Shown here piece by piece: positions 35,344 to 43,811 of a stretch of DNA of 64,000 nucleotides. Location: the NCBI RefSeq assembly GCF_019746665.1, contig NZ_JAIERS010000012.1, positions 186,001 through 250,000 on the forward strand, given 5' to 3'. The stretch comes from Sphingomonas sp. (GTDB lineage: Bacteria > Pseudomonadota > Alphaproteobacteria > Sphingomonadales > Sphingomonadaceae). Under the pieces are notes generated by a model that searched no databases, was not told the origin of the DNA, and saw only the letters and a program-made list of their open reading frames with translations. Each line of letters starts with the position of its first letter. Position 1 is the first letter of the stretch. The position numbers and the translations under genes are program-made.

Positions 35344-35940
35344 ATGCGAACGACACTTGGCTTGGCCGTGCTGCTGATGGCGAGCAGCGCCGCCGCGCAG
35401 GATTATGGCCGGCCCGAAGGCTATGAAGGTCGATCACAAAGCGCCACCACGGTCAGCTATGATGGCGGCCGGTTCGTCGATGATGGCGGCGGCAACTGGA
35501 CCGAATTTGGCCAGGGCAGCATCATCAAGGCGCGCTTTCAGGAACTGGCGCGGGGGCGCGACTGGATCGACCTCAACGATCCCTCGCGCGACATCCAGAT
35601 CCGCCTGCACATCGGCCAGCGCGTGATCCTGATCACCGAACATGGCGGCGCCTATCGCCTGCTCTACCGGGTAACGGGCATCGCCAACGATGGGCCGCGA
35701 TACGGTCGCCGGGACGATTGGCGCGATGCCCCGCGGCGCGACTGGGCGTGGCGTGACGGCGCCGGCCGCTCTGGCCGCACCGTGACCCGCGATCTCGATT
35801 CGGGTCCGATCTGGAACCAGCGCGACGCCGAAGGCAAATGTCCGGCGGTGGCTCGCCGGGCGGGCGGCGAATGGACTGGCAATTGGCGTACCGTACAGGT
35901 CGGCAGCGCTTCGGTGTGCGAGGTCCGCTTCAACAGCTAA
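35344..35940 (+). CDS. Secreted protein with C-terminal mannan-binding lectin-like domain
   Basis: A 198-residue protein with a signal peptide (MRTTLGLAVLLMASSAAA). The middle region ARFQELARGRDWIDLNDPSRDIQIRLH... has no family I can name. The C-terminal part GPIWNQRDAEGKCPAVARR followed by WTGNWRTVQVGSASVCEVRF resembles the mannan-binding lectin (MVL) repeat with its two cysteines. The start is ATG 35344, after GGGGAGGCAGGG. It may bind glycans at the cell surface. The lectin assignment is from pattern memory and should be treated as moderate. Confidence 0.6.
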   Translation: MRTTLGLAVLLMASSAAAQDYGRPEGYEGRSQSATTVSYDGGRFVDDGGGNWTEFGQGSIIKARFQELARGRDWIDLNDPSRDIQIRLHIGQRVILITEHGGAYRLLYRVTGIANDGPRYGRRDDWRDAPRRDWAWRDGAGRSGRTVTRDLDSGPIWNQRDAEGKCPAVARRAGGEWTGNWRTVQVGSASVCEVRFNS

Positions 35941-36024
35941 TATACGGAAACGGTCATTTTCGATTGTTTCTGTTTACGCGAAGATCGCAGTACCTATCTT
36001 GGCCGCAACCAAGGAGGCACTGCC

Positions 36025-36744
36025 ATGACGACGGCAACCACGAACAAGATTGAAATCCGGCGCTTCGAAGGGCTCGGCCATGCCGATCATGGTTGGCTGA
36101 ACGCGCGCCACCATTTCTCCTTCGCCAACTATTATGATCCCGCGCGGATGAGCTGGGGCGCGATCCGGGTTTGGAACGACGACGAGATCGCCGCCAACAG
36201 CGGCTTCCCCCCACACCCCCACCGCGACATGGAGATCATCACTTACGTTCGGGAAGGCGCGATCACCCATCAGGACTCGTTGGGCAATCAGGGCCGCACC
36301 GAAGCGGGCGATGTTCAGGTGATGAGCGCGGGCACCGGCGTGCGCCACGCGGAGTATAATCTGGAGAGCGAGACGACCAAGATCTTCCAGATCTGGATCG
36401 AACCCAAGCGGCTGGGTGGCGCGCCGTCATGGGGCGCCAAACCCTTCCCCAAGCCCGATCGCTCGGGCCAGTTCGTGGTGCTGGCGAGCGGTTTCGCCGA
36501 GGATGAAGGCGCGCTGCCGATCCGCACCGACGCGCGCCTGCTCGCCGCGACCGTAACGGCGGGCGATCGCATCCGCCACACCGTGGCGCCGGGACGGCAC
36601 GCCTATCTGGTGCCCGCGCGCGGCGCGATCGAGATCGAGGGTGAGCGGGTCAACGCCCGCGACGGCGTCGCCATTCATGGCGGCCAGACCATCGAGATCC
36701 TCGCACTCGAAGACGCCGAACTGGTGCTGGTCGACAGCGAGTAA
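36025..36744 (+). CDS. Pirin family protein (quercetin 2,3-dioxygenase type)
   Basis: A 239-residue bicupin. The metal-binding motif FPPHPHRDMEIITYVREG supplies two His and the Glu, with a further His in SAGTGVRHAEYN. A perfect AAGGAGG ribosome site precedes ATG 36025. Pirins of this kind bind Fe and can have quercetinase activity; several act in redox sensing. It is followed 77 nt later by wrbA, with which it is commonly co-regulated. Confidence 0.92.
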   Translation: MTTATTNKIEIRRFEGLGHADHGWLNARHHFSFANYYDPARMSWGAIRVWNDDEIAANSGFPPHPHRDMEIITYVREGAITHQDSLGNQGRTEAGDVQVMSAGTGVRHAEYNLESETTKIFQIWIEPKRLGGAPSWGAKPFPKPDRSGQFVVLASGFAEDEGALPIRTDARLLAATVTAGDRIRHTVAPGRHAYLVPARGAIEIEGERVNARDGVAIHGGQTIEILALEDAELVLVDSE

Positions 36745-36775
36745 ACGCCGGTTTCTGCAAGCAATAGCCGTAGTT

Positions 36776-36788
36776 GATCACTATGATC
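36776..36788. promoter_or_regulatory. Short palindrome upstream of wrbA, possible operator
   Basis: GATCA-CTA-TGATC (36776-36788) is a perfect 5-bp dyad in the 77-nt pirin-wrbA gap, 34 nt before the wrbA start. It could be a LysR or other regulator site. No supporting second copy is seen. Confidence 0.2.
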
Positions 36789-36821
36789 GGCAACGGACAT
36801 TACAGCCCTGGGAGCTTCATC

Positions 36822-37424
36822 ATGACCAAAGTGCTCGTGCTTTATTACTCATCCTACGGCCATCTCGAACAAATGGCCGAGGCGGTCGCCGAGGGCGCGC
36901 GCGGCGCCGGCGCGCAGGTCGATGTGCGCCGCGTTCCCGAAACCGCGCCGCCCGAAGTCGTGGCGGCGGCGCATTTCAAGACCGATTTCAAACATGAGGT
37001 CATCAGCGGCCCCGATGCGCTCGCAGATTATGACGCGATCATCGTCGGCACCCCCACCCGCTATGGCCGGATGGCGAGCCAGATGGCGGCGTTCCTCGAT
37101 ACCACCGGCGGGCTGTGGATGCGTGGCGCGCTCAACGGCAAGGTCGGCGGCGCCTTCACCTCCACCGCGACCCAGCATGGTGGCCAGGAAACGACGCTGT
37201 TTTCGGTGATCAACAATCTCTTCCATCTGGGGCTGATCATCGTCGGGCTGGATTATGGCTTCCAGGCGCAGATGGGGGTCGATGAGGTGAAGGGCGGATC
37301 GCCCTATGGCGCGACCACCATCGCCGACGGCAATGGCAGCCGCCAGCCGAGCGCGACCGAGCTCGACGGTGCCCGCTACCAGGGCCGCCGGATCGCCGAG
37401 GTGGCGGCGAAGTTGACGGCGTGA
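36822..37424 (+). CDS. wrbA: NAD(P)H:quinone oxidoreductase WrbA
   Basis: A 200-residue flavodoxin-like enzyme that reduces quinones by two electrons using NAD(P)H and FMN. The start is ATG 36822 ([14 protein letters not shown]), where the FMN phosphate loop lies at residues 9-15. The typical [34 protein letters not shown] and [19 protein letters not shown] blocks are all present. It lies after pirin in the same direction and is convergent with the VanY gene. Confidence 0.96.
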   Translation: MTKVLVLYYSSYGHLEQMAEAVAEGARGAGAQVDVRRVPETAPPEVVAAAHFKTDFKHEVISGPDALADYDAIIVGTPTRYGRMASQMAAFLDTTGGLWMRGALNGKVGGAFTSTATQHGGQETTLFSVINNLFHLGLIIVGLDYGFQAQMGVDEVKGGSPYGATTIADGNGSRQPSATELDGARYQGRRIAEVAAKLTA

Positions 37425-37430
37425 AGCTGC

Positions 37431-37458
37431 TGGGGCGACGCGGCTCCCCGTCGCCCCA
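37431..37458. terminator. Bidirectional hairpin between wrbA and the VanY-like gene
   Basis: TGGGGCGACG (37431-37440) and CGTCGCCCCA (37449-37458) form a perfect 10-bp stem with an 8-nt loop in the convergent gap. There is no T-run on either side. Confidence 0.5.
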
Positions 37459-37509
37459 ATTCACCTCTGACGAACGTTGAGGGATGCCCCCGCCCCCGAC
37501 GCACGGGCG

Positions 37510-38244
37510 CTATCTTAAGTTGAACCCCGGCCCCGGGCTCAGCGCCCTCGCAGGATTGTCGGCAACCGCCGGTTGCGCGGCGAAGCTTGCACGGGCGCGG
37601 GTGAAGATGGTCCGCGCCGCCGCCGCCCCCGGCGCGGCGAGCGACGTACCCACCCAGCGCCAGTGCCACGGCTCATAGGACACACCCTGCGCATTGCCCG
37701 CCGGGAAGCTCAGCTCGAACCCGAAATCGGGCGCATGGACCAATAGCCAGCGCCCCACGGCGGTACGCGCGAAGCACGGATCGACGTCATGGCAGCCGCG
37801 ACTGGGCCGGGTGCCGAAATCGAGTGCATAGCCGGTCGCGTGCTCGCTATAGCCCGGCGGGCCGACCCAGCGGGCGCGATCGGCGGCGTCGCGCGATCGC
37901 TTGCGCGGGCCGATCTGGCCGCAAAACACCTGCCCTTGGCGCGCGATCGATCGGTGGCACGAAACCGCCCGCACCGCGCCGCGCAGCTCGGGGTTGGCAT
38001 TGGCCGCGGCCAGCATCCGCTCCAGATCGGCGACGACTTCGCGCCGCAGCTGGCACTTGCCGCCGATCGCAAAGCCGGCAGGCGCGGGCACCAGGTCCTC
38101 CGCGCGCGCCTCCTCATAGGGCAGATGGCCGAGCATCCGCCCGTCGGCCATCGCCGCCACCTCCTGCCCCGGGCAGAGTCGCGCCGCCGAAAGCGCGCCG
38201 GGAGCCGTGAACAAAACCAACGCTACCAACGGCTTGTTTCGCAT
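37510..38244 (-). CDS. VanY-like D-alanyl-D-alanine carboxypeptidase (M15 family), exported
   Basis: A 244-residue protein. The signal peptide MRNKPLVALVLFTAPGALSA starts at ATG 38244; the frame extends upstream without support. The zinc-peptidase motifs of M15B are clear: SEHATGYALDFG (SxHxxGxAxD) and the final EPWHWRWVG. Additional cysteine pairs (CHRS/FCGQ and CHDVDPC) suggest disulfides. It should trim the terminal D-Ala of peptidoglycan stems in the periplasm. It is divergent from the RluA gene. Confidence 0.9.
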   Translation of the reverse strand: MRNKPLVALVLFTAPGALSAARLCPGQEVAAMADGRMLGHLPYEEARAEDLVPAPAGFAIGGKCQLRREVVADLERMLAAANANPELRGAVRAVSCHRSIARQGQVFCGQIGPRKRSRDAADRARWVGPPGYSEHATGYALDFGTRPSRGCHDVDPCFARTAVGRWLLVHAPDFGFELSFPAGNAQGVSYEPWHWRWVGTSLAAPGAAAARTIFTRARASFAAQPAVADNPARALSPGPGFNLR

Positions 38245-38304
38245 CACCCCTCCCATCCAAACGCCGCTCTGGCATGGCGGCGACGATGGTGGCAAGGCAT
38301 AACC

Positions 38305-38958
38305 ATGCTCACTGATCGCGTGCTTTTCATCGACGCCGAGGCGATAATTCTCGACAAGCCCGCCGGCCTGCCGGTCGATGCGCCGCGCGACGGCAGCCTG
38401 AGCATCGAGAACCATTTGCAGGCGCTGACGTTCGGGTTTCAGCGCTGGCCGCTGCCGGTCCACCGGCTCGATCGCGACACCTCGGGCTGTCTGCTGCTGG
38501 CGCGTAATCCCAAGGCGCATAAGCGTTTCGCCCAGGCGTTCGAGGCGGGTAGCGTGGAGAAGCGCTATCGCGCGGTGCTCGACGGGGTGCCCGAGGGTGA
38601 GAGCGGCACAATCGACCTCGCGCTCGCCAAGGTGAGCAGCGTCGAGCGTGGCTGGCGAATGGTGCCGAGCGCCAAGGGCAAGCCGGCGCGCACTCATTGG
38701 CGATTGATACGCGTGGCCGATGGGCGCGCGCTGGTCGAGTTCGTCCCCGAAACCGGGCGGACGCATCAGATCCGTGTCCACGCCGCCGAGGGACTGGGCT
38801 GCCCGGTGCGCGGCGATCCGGTGTACGGTCGCGCGAACGGCGTGCCGCTGCTGCTTCACGCCGCCGCGCTGAGCGTGCCGCGCGGCGCCAAGCCGCCGGC
38901 GAGCGCGCTCGCCCCGACCCCCGATCGCTTCATCACAGCGGGGTTCGCGGATGATTGA
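38305..38958 (+). CDS. RluA-family pseudouridine synthase
   Basis: A 217-residue enzyme. The catalytic motif VHRLDRDTSGCLLLARN contains the active-site Asp, followed by KRYRAVLDG and the C-terminal signature GRTHQIRVHAAEGLGCPVRGDPVYG. It converts uridine to pseudouridine in rRNA or tRNA; short proteins of this type are often RluA or TruC-like. The start is ATG 38305; the open frame upstream is antisense to the VanY gene. Its stop overlaps the arfB start by 8 nt. Confidence 0.93.
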   Translation: MLTDRVLFIDAEAIILDKPAGLPVDAPRDGSLSIENHLQALTFGFQRWPLPVHRLDRDTSGCLLLARNPKAHKRFAQAFEAGSVEKRYRAVLDGVPEGESGTIDLALAKVSSVERGWRMVPSAKGKPARTHWRLIRVADGRALVEFVPETGRTHQIRVHAAEGLGCPVRGDPVYGRANGVPLLLHAAALSVPRGAKPPASALAPTPDRFITAGFADD

Positions 38959-39349
38959 GGTTCCCGCCGAGGCGATCGAGGAACGCTTCCTGGCGGGAAC
39001 CGGCCCGGGCGGGCAGAATGTCAACAAGGTCGCGACGGCAGTGCAGCTCCGCGTCGATGTATTCGCGCTGGGGCTGCATCCCGAGGTTTATCGCCGGCTG
39101 CGTACGCTCGCCGGTTCGCGTATGACCACGGCGGGCGAATTGCTGATCGTCGCCCGCCGCTTCCGCACCCAGGAGGCCAACCGGCTCGACGCGCGCGAGC
39201 GGCTGAACGAGCTGCTCCAGGCCGCCCTTCGCCGCCCCGAGAAGCGGATCAAGACCAAGCCGAGCAAGGCGGCCAAGGCCAAGCGGATCGAAAAGAAGAA
39301 GGCGCGCAGCGACGTGAAGGCGGCGCGCGGTAAAGTGCGGGTGGAATAA
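38951..39349 (+). CDS. arfB: Alternative ribosome-rescue factor ArfB (peptidyl-tRNA hydrolase)
   Basis: A 132-residue protein with the GGQ motif at residues 20-22 (GTGPGGQNVNKVAT), which hydrolyses peptidyl-tRNA on stalled ribosomes. The basic C-terminal tail (about 100-132, rich in Lys/Arg) is the part that enters the empty mRNA channel. Length and layout match ArfB (YaeJ) rather than RF1/RF2. It overlaps the pseudouridine synthase gene by 8 nt and converges with gor. Confidence 0.96.
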   Translation: MIEVPAEAIEERFLAGTGPGGQNVNKVATAVQLRVDVFALGLHPEVYRRLRTLAGSRMTTAGELLIVARRFRTQEANRLDARERLNELLQAALRRPEKRIKTKPSKAAKAKRIEKKKARSDVKAARGKVRVE

Positions 39350-39352
39350 GAC

Positions 39353-40699
39353 CTACCGCAACAGCACCAGCTCCTCCGCCATCGTCGGGTGGATCGCGAC
39401 GGTCTGGTCGAACTGATCCTTGGTCAGCCCCGCCTTGATGGCGACCGCCGCGACCTGCAGAATCTCCGGCGCGTCCGGCCCGATCATGTGGATGCCGACG
39501 ATCCGGTTGTTCGCGCCATCGCAGATCATCTTGTACAGCGCGCGCTCGTTGCGGCCGGCGAGCACATTCTTCATCGGTCGGAAGTCCGACGTATAAACCC
39601 GAACCGAGCCCAGTTTGGTCCGCGCCTGCCCTTCGGTCATGCCGACGCCCGCGAGGGGCGGGTGGCTGAACACCGCGCTCGGGATGCAGCTATAATCGAC
39701 TTTGGTCGGCTTGCCGCCATAGATGGTGTCGGCGAAGGCCTGCCCCTCGCGGATCGCGACCGGGGTGAGCTGCACGCGGTTGGTGACGTCGCCGACCGCA
39801 TAGATGCTCGCGCAGGTCGACTGGTTATCGTCATTCACCTTCACCGCGCCCGCATCGTCGATCTCGACCCCGGCGGTTTCCAGCCCCAGACCCTCGGTGT
39901 TGGGCACGCGGCCGGTGGCGAACAGCACGCAATCGACGTCGATATCGTCGTGATTGGTCATCGAGACGCGCAGCTGGCCGTTCCCGAGCTTCTCGATCCC
40001 GCGGAAACTGGCGTTGAAGCGGAAATTGATGCCCTTGGTCATCGAGATTTGGAGTAGCCGGTCGCGGATCTGCTCATCATAGCCGCGCAGGATCTGGTCG
40101 GAGCGATTGATCAGCGTCACATGCGCGCCGAACTCGTGGAAAATACCCGCGAATTCATTGGCGATATAGCCCGCGCCCGCGATCAAGATGCGCTTGGGGA
40201 TCGCGGGCAAATGGAACACCTCGTTGGAAGTGATGCCATGCTCGTGCCCGGGGCAGCTGGGGATTTGCGGCCGCGCGCCGGTCGCGATCAGGATGCGTTC
40301 GGCGGTGAACTCGGTCCCGTCCGCCAGGCGCACCGAATGCGGTCCGGTGACGACCGCGCGCTGGTGAAACAACTGAACCTTATGGTTTTCGAGCGTGCCG
40401 GTATAGGCGCCCTCGATCCGGGTGACTTCGGCGAGCACGTTATCGCGCAGCCGCGCCCAATCGAAATTGCATTGGGGTACGTCCCAGCCAAAGCAGCGGG
40501 CGTCGGCCAGATCCTCAGCGAAATGCGCGCCATAGACGAGCAGTTTCTTGGGCACGCAGCCGCGGATCACGCAAGTGCCGCCGACACGATATTCCTCGGC
40601 CACCGCGACGCGGGCGCCGTGTGCCGCCGCGACGCGCGAGGCGCGTACCCCGCCCGATCCGCCACCGATGACGAACAGATCAAAATCGAAATCGCTCAT
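39353..40699 (-). CDS. gor: Glutathione-disulfide reductase
   Basis: A 448-residue pyridine nucleotide-disulfide oxidoreductase. The FAD motif is IGGGSGGVRASRVAA, the redox pair is in GGTCVIRGCVPKKLLVY, and the dimerisation domain carries the catalytic His in VAIHPTMAEELVLL. The NADPH domain begins IAGAGYIANEFAG. The start ATG 40699 (MSDFDFD) is preferred over the upstream ATG at 40720. It keeps glutathione reduced in the cytoplasm. It is on the same strand as pgi, 13 nt downstream of it, so the two may be co-transcribed. Confidence 0.95.
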   Translation of the reverse strand: MSDFDFDLFVIGGGSGGVRASRVAAAHGARVAVAEEYRVGGTCVIRGCVPKKLLVYGAHFAEDLADARCFGWDVPQCNFDWARLRDNVLAEVTRIEGAYTGTLENHKVQLFHQRAVVTGPHSVRLADGTEFTAERILIATGARPQIPSCPGHEHGITSNEVFHLPAIPKRILIAGAGYIANEFAGIFHEFGAHVTLINRSDQILRGYDEQIRDRLLQISMTKGINFRFNASFRGIEKLGNGQLRVSMTNHDDIDVDCVLFATGRVPNTEGLGLETAGVEIDDAGAVKVNDDNQSTCASIYAVGDVTNRVQLTPVAIREGQAFADTIYGGKPTKVDYSCIPSAVFSHPPLAGVGMTEGQARTKLGSVRVYTSDFRPMKNVLAGRNERALYKMICDGANNRIVGIHMIGPDAPEILQVAAVAIKAGLTKDQFDQTVAIHPTMAEELVLLR

Positions 40700-40712
40700 G
40701 TCGCTTCCCGTC

Positions 40713-42200
40713 TCAGCCAAAGGCGCGCGCGATCAGATCGGTGGTGGAAGGATCGAAGTCACCCCCCTGCCCCGCCGCCTTCGCCATTTCCTTACCCAGT
40801 TCCACGCCGAACTGGTCGAACGGATTGATGCCGAGCAGCACCGCGTTCACGAATGTGCGCGCTTCGTAAAACGCGATCAGCGCGCCGAGCGTGCGCGGAT
40901 CGAGCGTTTCGAGCAGCACCGTGCTCGATGGGCGATCGCCGGGATAGGCGCGCGCGGGATCGTCCGGGTTGGCGCGGCCCTGCATCAGCGCGGCGCCTTG
41001 CGCGAAGGCGTTGAGCAGCAGCTGGCGGTGATGTGCCTCGGCGAGCGTGTCGCCCGGCTCGATCACCGCGACAAATTCCACCGGCACCAGATGCGTACCC
41101 TGGTGGAGCAACTGGAACACCGCGTGCTGCGCGTCGGTCCCCACCCCGCCCCAGGTGATCGGGGCGGTGGGGCGACCGATCGGCGCGCCCTCGATCGTGA
41201 CACCCTTGCCGTTCGATTCCATCTCCAGCTGCTGGAGATAGGGTGGCAGCAGGCGGAGCCGCTCGTCATAGGCGAACACCGCGCGCGTCTCCGCCAGCTC
41301 GACCTGGGCGTAGAAGAGATCGGCGAAGGCGGCGAGCGCCGGCGCATTCTCGTGGAGCGCGGCCAGGCGGAAATGGCGGTCCATCTCCCCCGCCCCGTCG
41401 AGCATCGCCTCGAACGCATCCCACCCCAGCGCGAGCGCCGCCGGGAAACCGATCGACGACCAGAGCGAATAGCGCCCGCCGACCGACTCGGCGAAAGGCA
41501 GCACGCGGGTGTCGTCGACTCCCCAGTCGACCGCGCGTTCGGGTGCGGCGGTGAGCGCCACGACCCGGCCATAAGGGTCGGCCACCCCGCCCTCGCTCAG
41601 CCAGGCGAGCGCGCTTTCGGCGTTGAGCAGGGTTTCGGTGGTGGTGAAGGTCTTGCTGGCGACCACGATCAGCGTCGCGCTGGGATCAAAGCGGCGGAAC
41701 GCCTCCTCAAGCGCGAGTCCGTCGATGTTCGAGACGACCGCCACCTCGTAGCGCGCTTCCTCCCGACCGAGCGCGTCGATCAGCAGCTGCGGCCCCAACG
41801 CCGAGCCACCGATGCCGATATGGAGCACGTGGCGGATCGGGCCGAATGCTTCTGCTTCGATCGCGTCGATCAGCGCGCGCATCCGGGCGTGGAGCTGCGC
41901 CGCGCGGGCGACGGCCTCGGGCGACCCCTCGCCACGCTCGGCGCTGTGCTCGGCGGCGCGGCCCTCGGTCGCGTTGACCGCGGCACCGGCGAACAGCGCC
42001 TCGCGCTTGGCCGCAAGATCACGCTCCTTCGCCAGCGCCTCGAACGCGGCAAGCGCCTCGGCGGTGAGATGCGTCTTCGACCAATCGAAATGGATGCCCG
42101 CGACGTCGAGCGTCAGCCGTTGCAGCCGATCGGGATCGGCGGCGAACAGCGCGTCCAGGCGATCGGGGGCGAGCGCGGTGATGGCGTCCCAGGCGGTCAT
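40713..42200 (-). CDS. pgi: Glucose-6-phosphate isomerase
   Basis: A 495-residue enzyme interconverting glucose-6-phosphate and fructose-6-phosphate. Signatures seen include VGGRYSLWSSIGFP and GKGVTIEGAPIGRPTAPITWG, and the sugar-binding region IGIGGSALGPQLL. The catalytic Glu is in the segment around GGVGTDAQHAVFQLLHQGT. It feeds the Entner-Doudoroff and gluconeogenic routes used by sphingomonads. It is divergent from lepB and followed by gor. Confidence 0.96.
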   Translation of the reverse strand: MTAWDAITALAPDRLDALFAADPDRLQRLTLDVAGIHFDWSKTHLTAEALAAFEALAKERDLAAKREALFAGAAVNATEGRAAEHSAERGEGSPEAVARAAQLHARMRALIDAIEAEAFGPIRHVLHIGIGGSALGPQLLIDALGREEARYEVAVVSNIDGLALEEAFRRFDPSATLIVVASKTFTTTETLLNAESALAWLSEGGVADPYGRVVALTAAPERAVDWGVDDTRVLPFAESVGGRYSLWSSIGFPAALALGWDAFEAMLDGAGEMDRHFRLAALHENAPALAAFADLFYAQVELAETRAVFAYDERLRLLPPYLQQLEMESNGKGVTIEGAPIGRPTAPITWGGVGTDAQHAVFQLLHQGTHLVPVEFVAVIEPGDTLAEAHHRQLLLNAFAQGAALMQGRANPDDPARAYPGDRPSSTVLLETLDPRTLGALIAFYEARTFVNAVLLGINPFDQFGVELGKEMAKAAGQGGDFDPSTTDLIARAFG

Positions 42201-42303
42201 GCTGCTACTCCCTGCGGGCGTTAGGCCCGCCGCTTAGCGCTTGGGGGCCGCCCCCGCCACCCCGCTTGACGCCCCGCCTCGCTAGGCGCAGAGCGCCGCC
42301 ACG

Positions 42304-43146
42304 ATGGATCAATCCCCCGTGCCGCCGCCCGATGCGGCTCCCCGGCCCGCCCGCCGTTCCGCGCAGGGCGAGCTGCGCGATAATTTGTGGTTCCTGCTCT
42401 GGCTGGTGCTGGGCGTCGCGCTGTTCCGCAGCTTCCTGCTGTCGCCTTTCGTCATTCCATCGGAATCGATGCTGCCGCGCCTGCTGATCGGCGACTATCT
42501 GTTCGTCTCGAAATGGAATTATGGCTTTTCACGGCACAGCCTGCCGTTCAGCGCGCCGCTGATCCCGGGCAAGCTGTTCGCCAGCCTGCCCCAGCGAGGC
42601 GACATCGTCGTGTTCAAGGCGCCGCCGCTCGACCACGACGATTACATCAAGCGGGTGATCGGCCTGCCGGGCGATTCGATCCAGCTCGTCCGCGGCCAGG
42701 TGATCCTGAATGGCCAGCCGCTACCGCTCACCCCGCTCAAGGATTTCCGCATCGCGCTCACCCCCAATTACGGCTTCGACAAATGCGCCGAGCCGTACCG
42801 CGAGCTGATCCGCGGCAAGTTCTTCTGCCATTACCGCGCTTATCGGGAGACGCTCCCGGGCGGACGGCACTATACGGTGCTCGATCGCGGCGCCTCGCCG
42901 GGGGACGACACGCCCGTGTTCCATGTGCCGCCGGGCCATGTCTTCATGATGGGCGACAACCGTGACGACAGCGCCGACAGCCGCTTTCCAGCGGTGGCGG
43001 GGGGCGGCATCGGCTTCGTGCCGGTGGAAAATCTGGAAGGCAAAGCGGTGTTCATGTTCTTCTCGACCGACGGCAGCGCGCAGTGGCTGCTGCCCTGGAC
43101 CTGGGCGAGCGCGGCGCGCTGGGACCGGATCGGACGTGGCTTTTGA
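42304..43146 (+). CDS. lepB: Signal peptidase I
   Basis: A 280-residue inner-membrane protease that removes Sec and Tat signal peptides. One N-terminal TM helix (about residues 27-47) precedes the catalytic serine in IPSESMLPRLLIGD and the catalytic lysine in DDYIKRVIGLPGD. The C-terminal box GHVFMMGDNRDDSADSR is intact. An insert of about 35 residues with two Cys (FDKCAEPYRELIRGKFFCHY) lies between them. Its stop overlaps the TTG start of rnc. Confidence 0.97.
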   Translation: MDQSPVPPPDAAPRPARRSAQGELRDNLWFLLWLVLGVALFRSFLLSPFVIPSESMLPRLLIGDYLFVSKWNYGFSRHSLPFSAPLIPGKLFASLPQRGDIVVFKAPPLDHDDYIKRVIGLPGDSIQLVRGQVILNGQPLPLTPLKDFRIALTPNYGFDKCAEPYRELIRGKFFCHYRAYRETLPGGRHYTVLDRGASPGDDTPVFHVPPGHVFMMGDNRDDSADSRFPAVAGGGIGFVPVENLEGKAVFMFFSTDGSAQWLLPWTWASAARWDRIGRGF

Positions 43147-43811
43147 ACACGCTGGCGGCCTGGATCGAGGAGGCGTTCGGCCTCCCCCCGCGCGACGAGG
43201 CGCTCTACGTTCGCGCGCTGACGCATGGCAGCCGCAGCGCCGACAATTATGAGCGGCTGGAGTTTCTCGGCGACCGGGTGCTCGCGCTGGTGATGGCCGA
43301 ATGGCTTTATGAGCGCTTTCCCGGCGAGAGCGAGGGGCAACTCTCGAAGCGGCTGAACGCGCTCGTCACCGGATCGGTTTGCGCCGAGATCGGCCGCGAA
43401 CTGGGCGTTCCGGCGCAGCTTCAGCTCGGCAAGCAGGCGCGCGATGATGGCGCCTCGGACTCGGATAATGTGCTGGGCGACGCGGTGGAGGCACTCATCG
43501 GCGCCTTCTACCAGGAACATGGCTTCGATCCCGCGCGCGCGGCGGTCCGGCGGTTGTGGGCAACGCGGGTGAGCGCCGATCTGCGCGCGCCGCAGCATCC
43601 CAAATCGGCGCTGCAGGAATGGGCGGCAGCCCAAGGCCGCCGTCCGCCGGAATATGCGGTGATCGACCGCGCCGGCCCCCACCACGCCCCGCGCTTCACC
43701 GTACGGGTAAGCGTTGGCAAGCTCGCCGAGGCAACCGCGACCGGCGGATCGAAACAGGAAGCCGAGACAGCGGCGGCCGCCGCGCTTCTGGCGCAATTGG
43801 AGGCACGATGA
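43143..43811 (+). CDS. rnc: Ribonuclease III
   Basis: A 222-residue double-stranded RNA endonuclease for rRNA and mRNA processing. The signature ERLEFLGDRVLALVMAEWL and the acidic DNVLGDAVEALIGAFYQ carry the metal-binding residues. The C-terminal dsRNA-binding domain (about 150-222) ends GGSKQEAETAAAAALLAQL. The start is TTG at 43143, overlapping the lepB stop (TTGA); its stop overlaps the era ATG by 4 nt. The lepB-rnc-era order is a conserved operon. Confidence 0.96.
   Translation: MNTLAAWIEEAFGLPPRDEALYVRALTHGSRSADNYERLEFLGDRVLALVMAEWLYERFPGESEGQLSKRLNALVTGSVCAEIGRELGVPAQLQLGKQARDDGASDSDNVLGDAVEALIGAFYQEHGFDPARAAVRRLWATRVSADLRAPQHPKSALQEWAAAQGRRPPEYAVIDRAGPHHAPRFTVRVSVGKLAEATATGGSKQEAETAAAAALLAQLEAR

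Noticed and set aside
40548-42224. 558-codon plus-strand frame opposite pgi
   Set aside because: Antisense shadow of a clear pgi gene; composition is Arg/Gln/His-rich without motifs.
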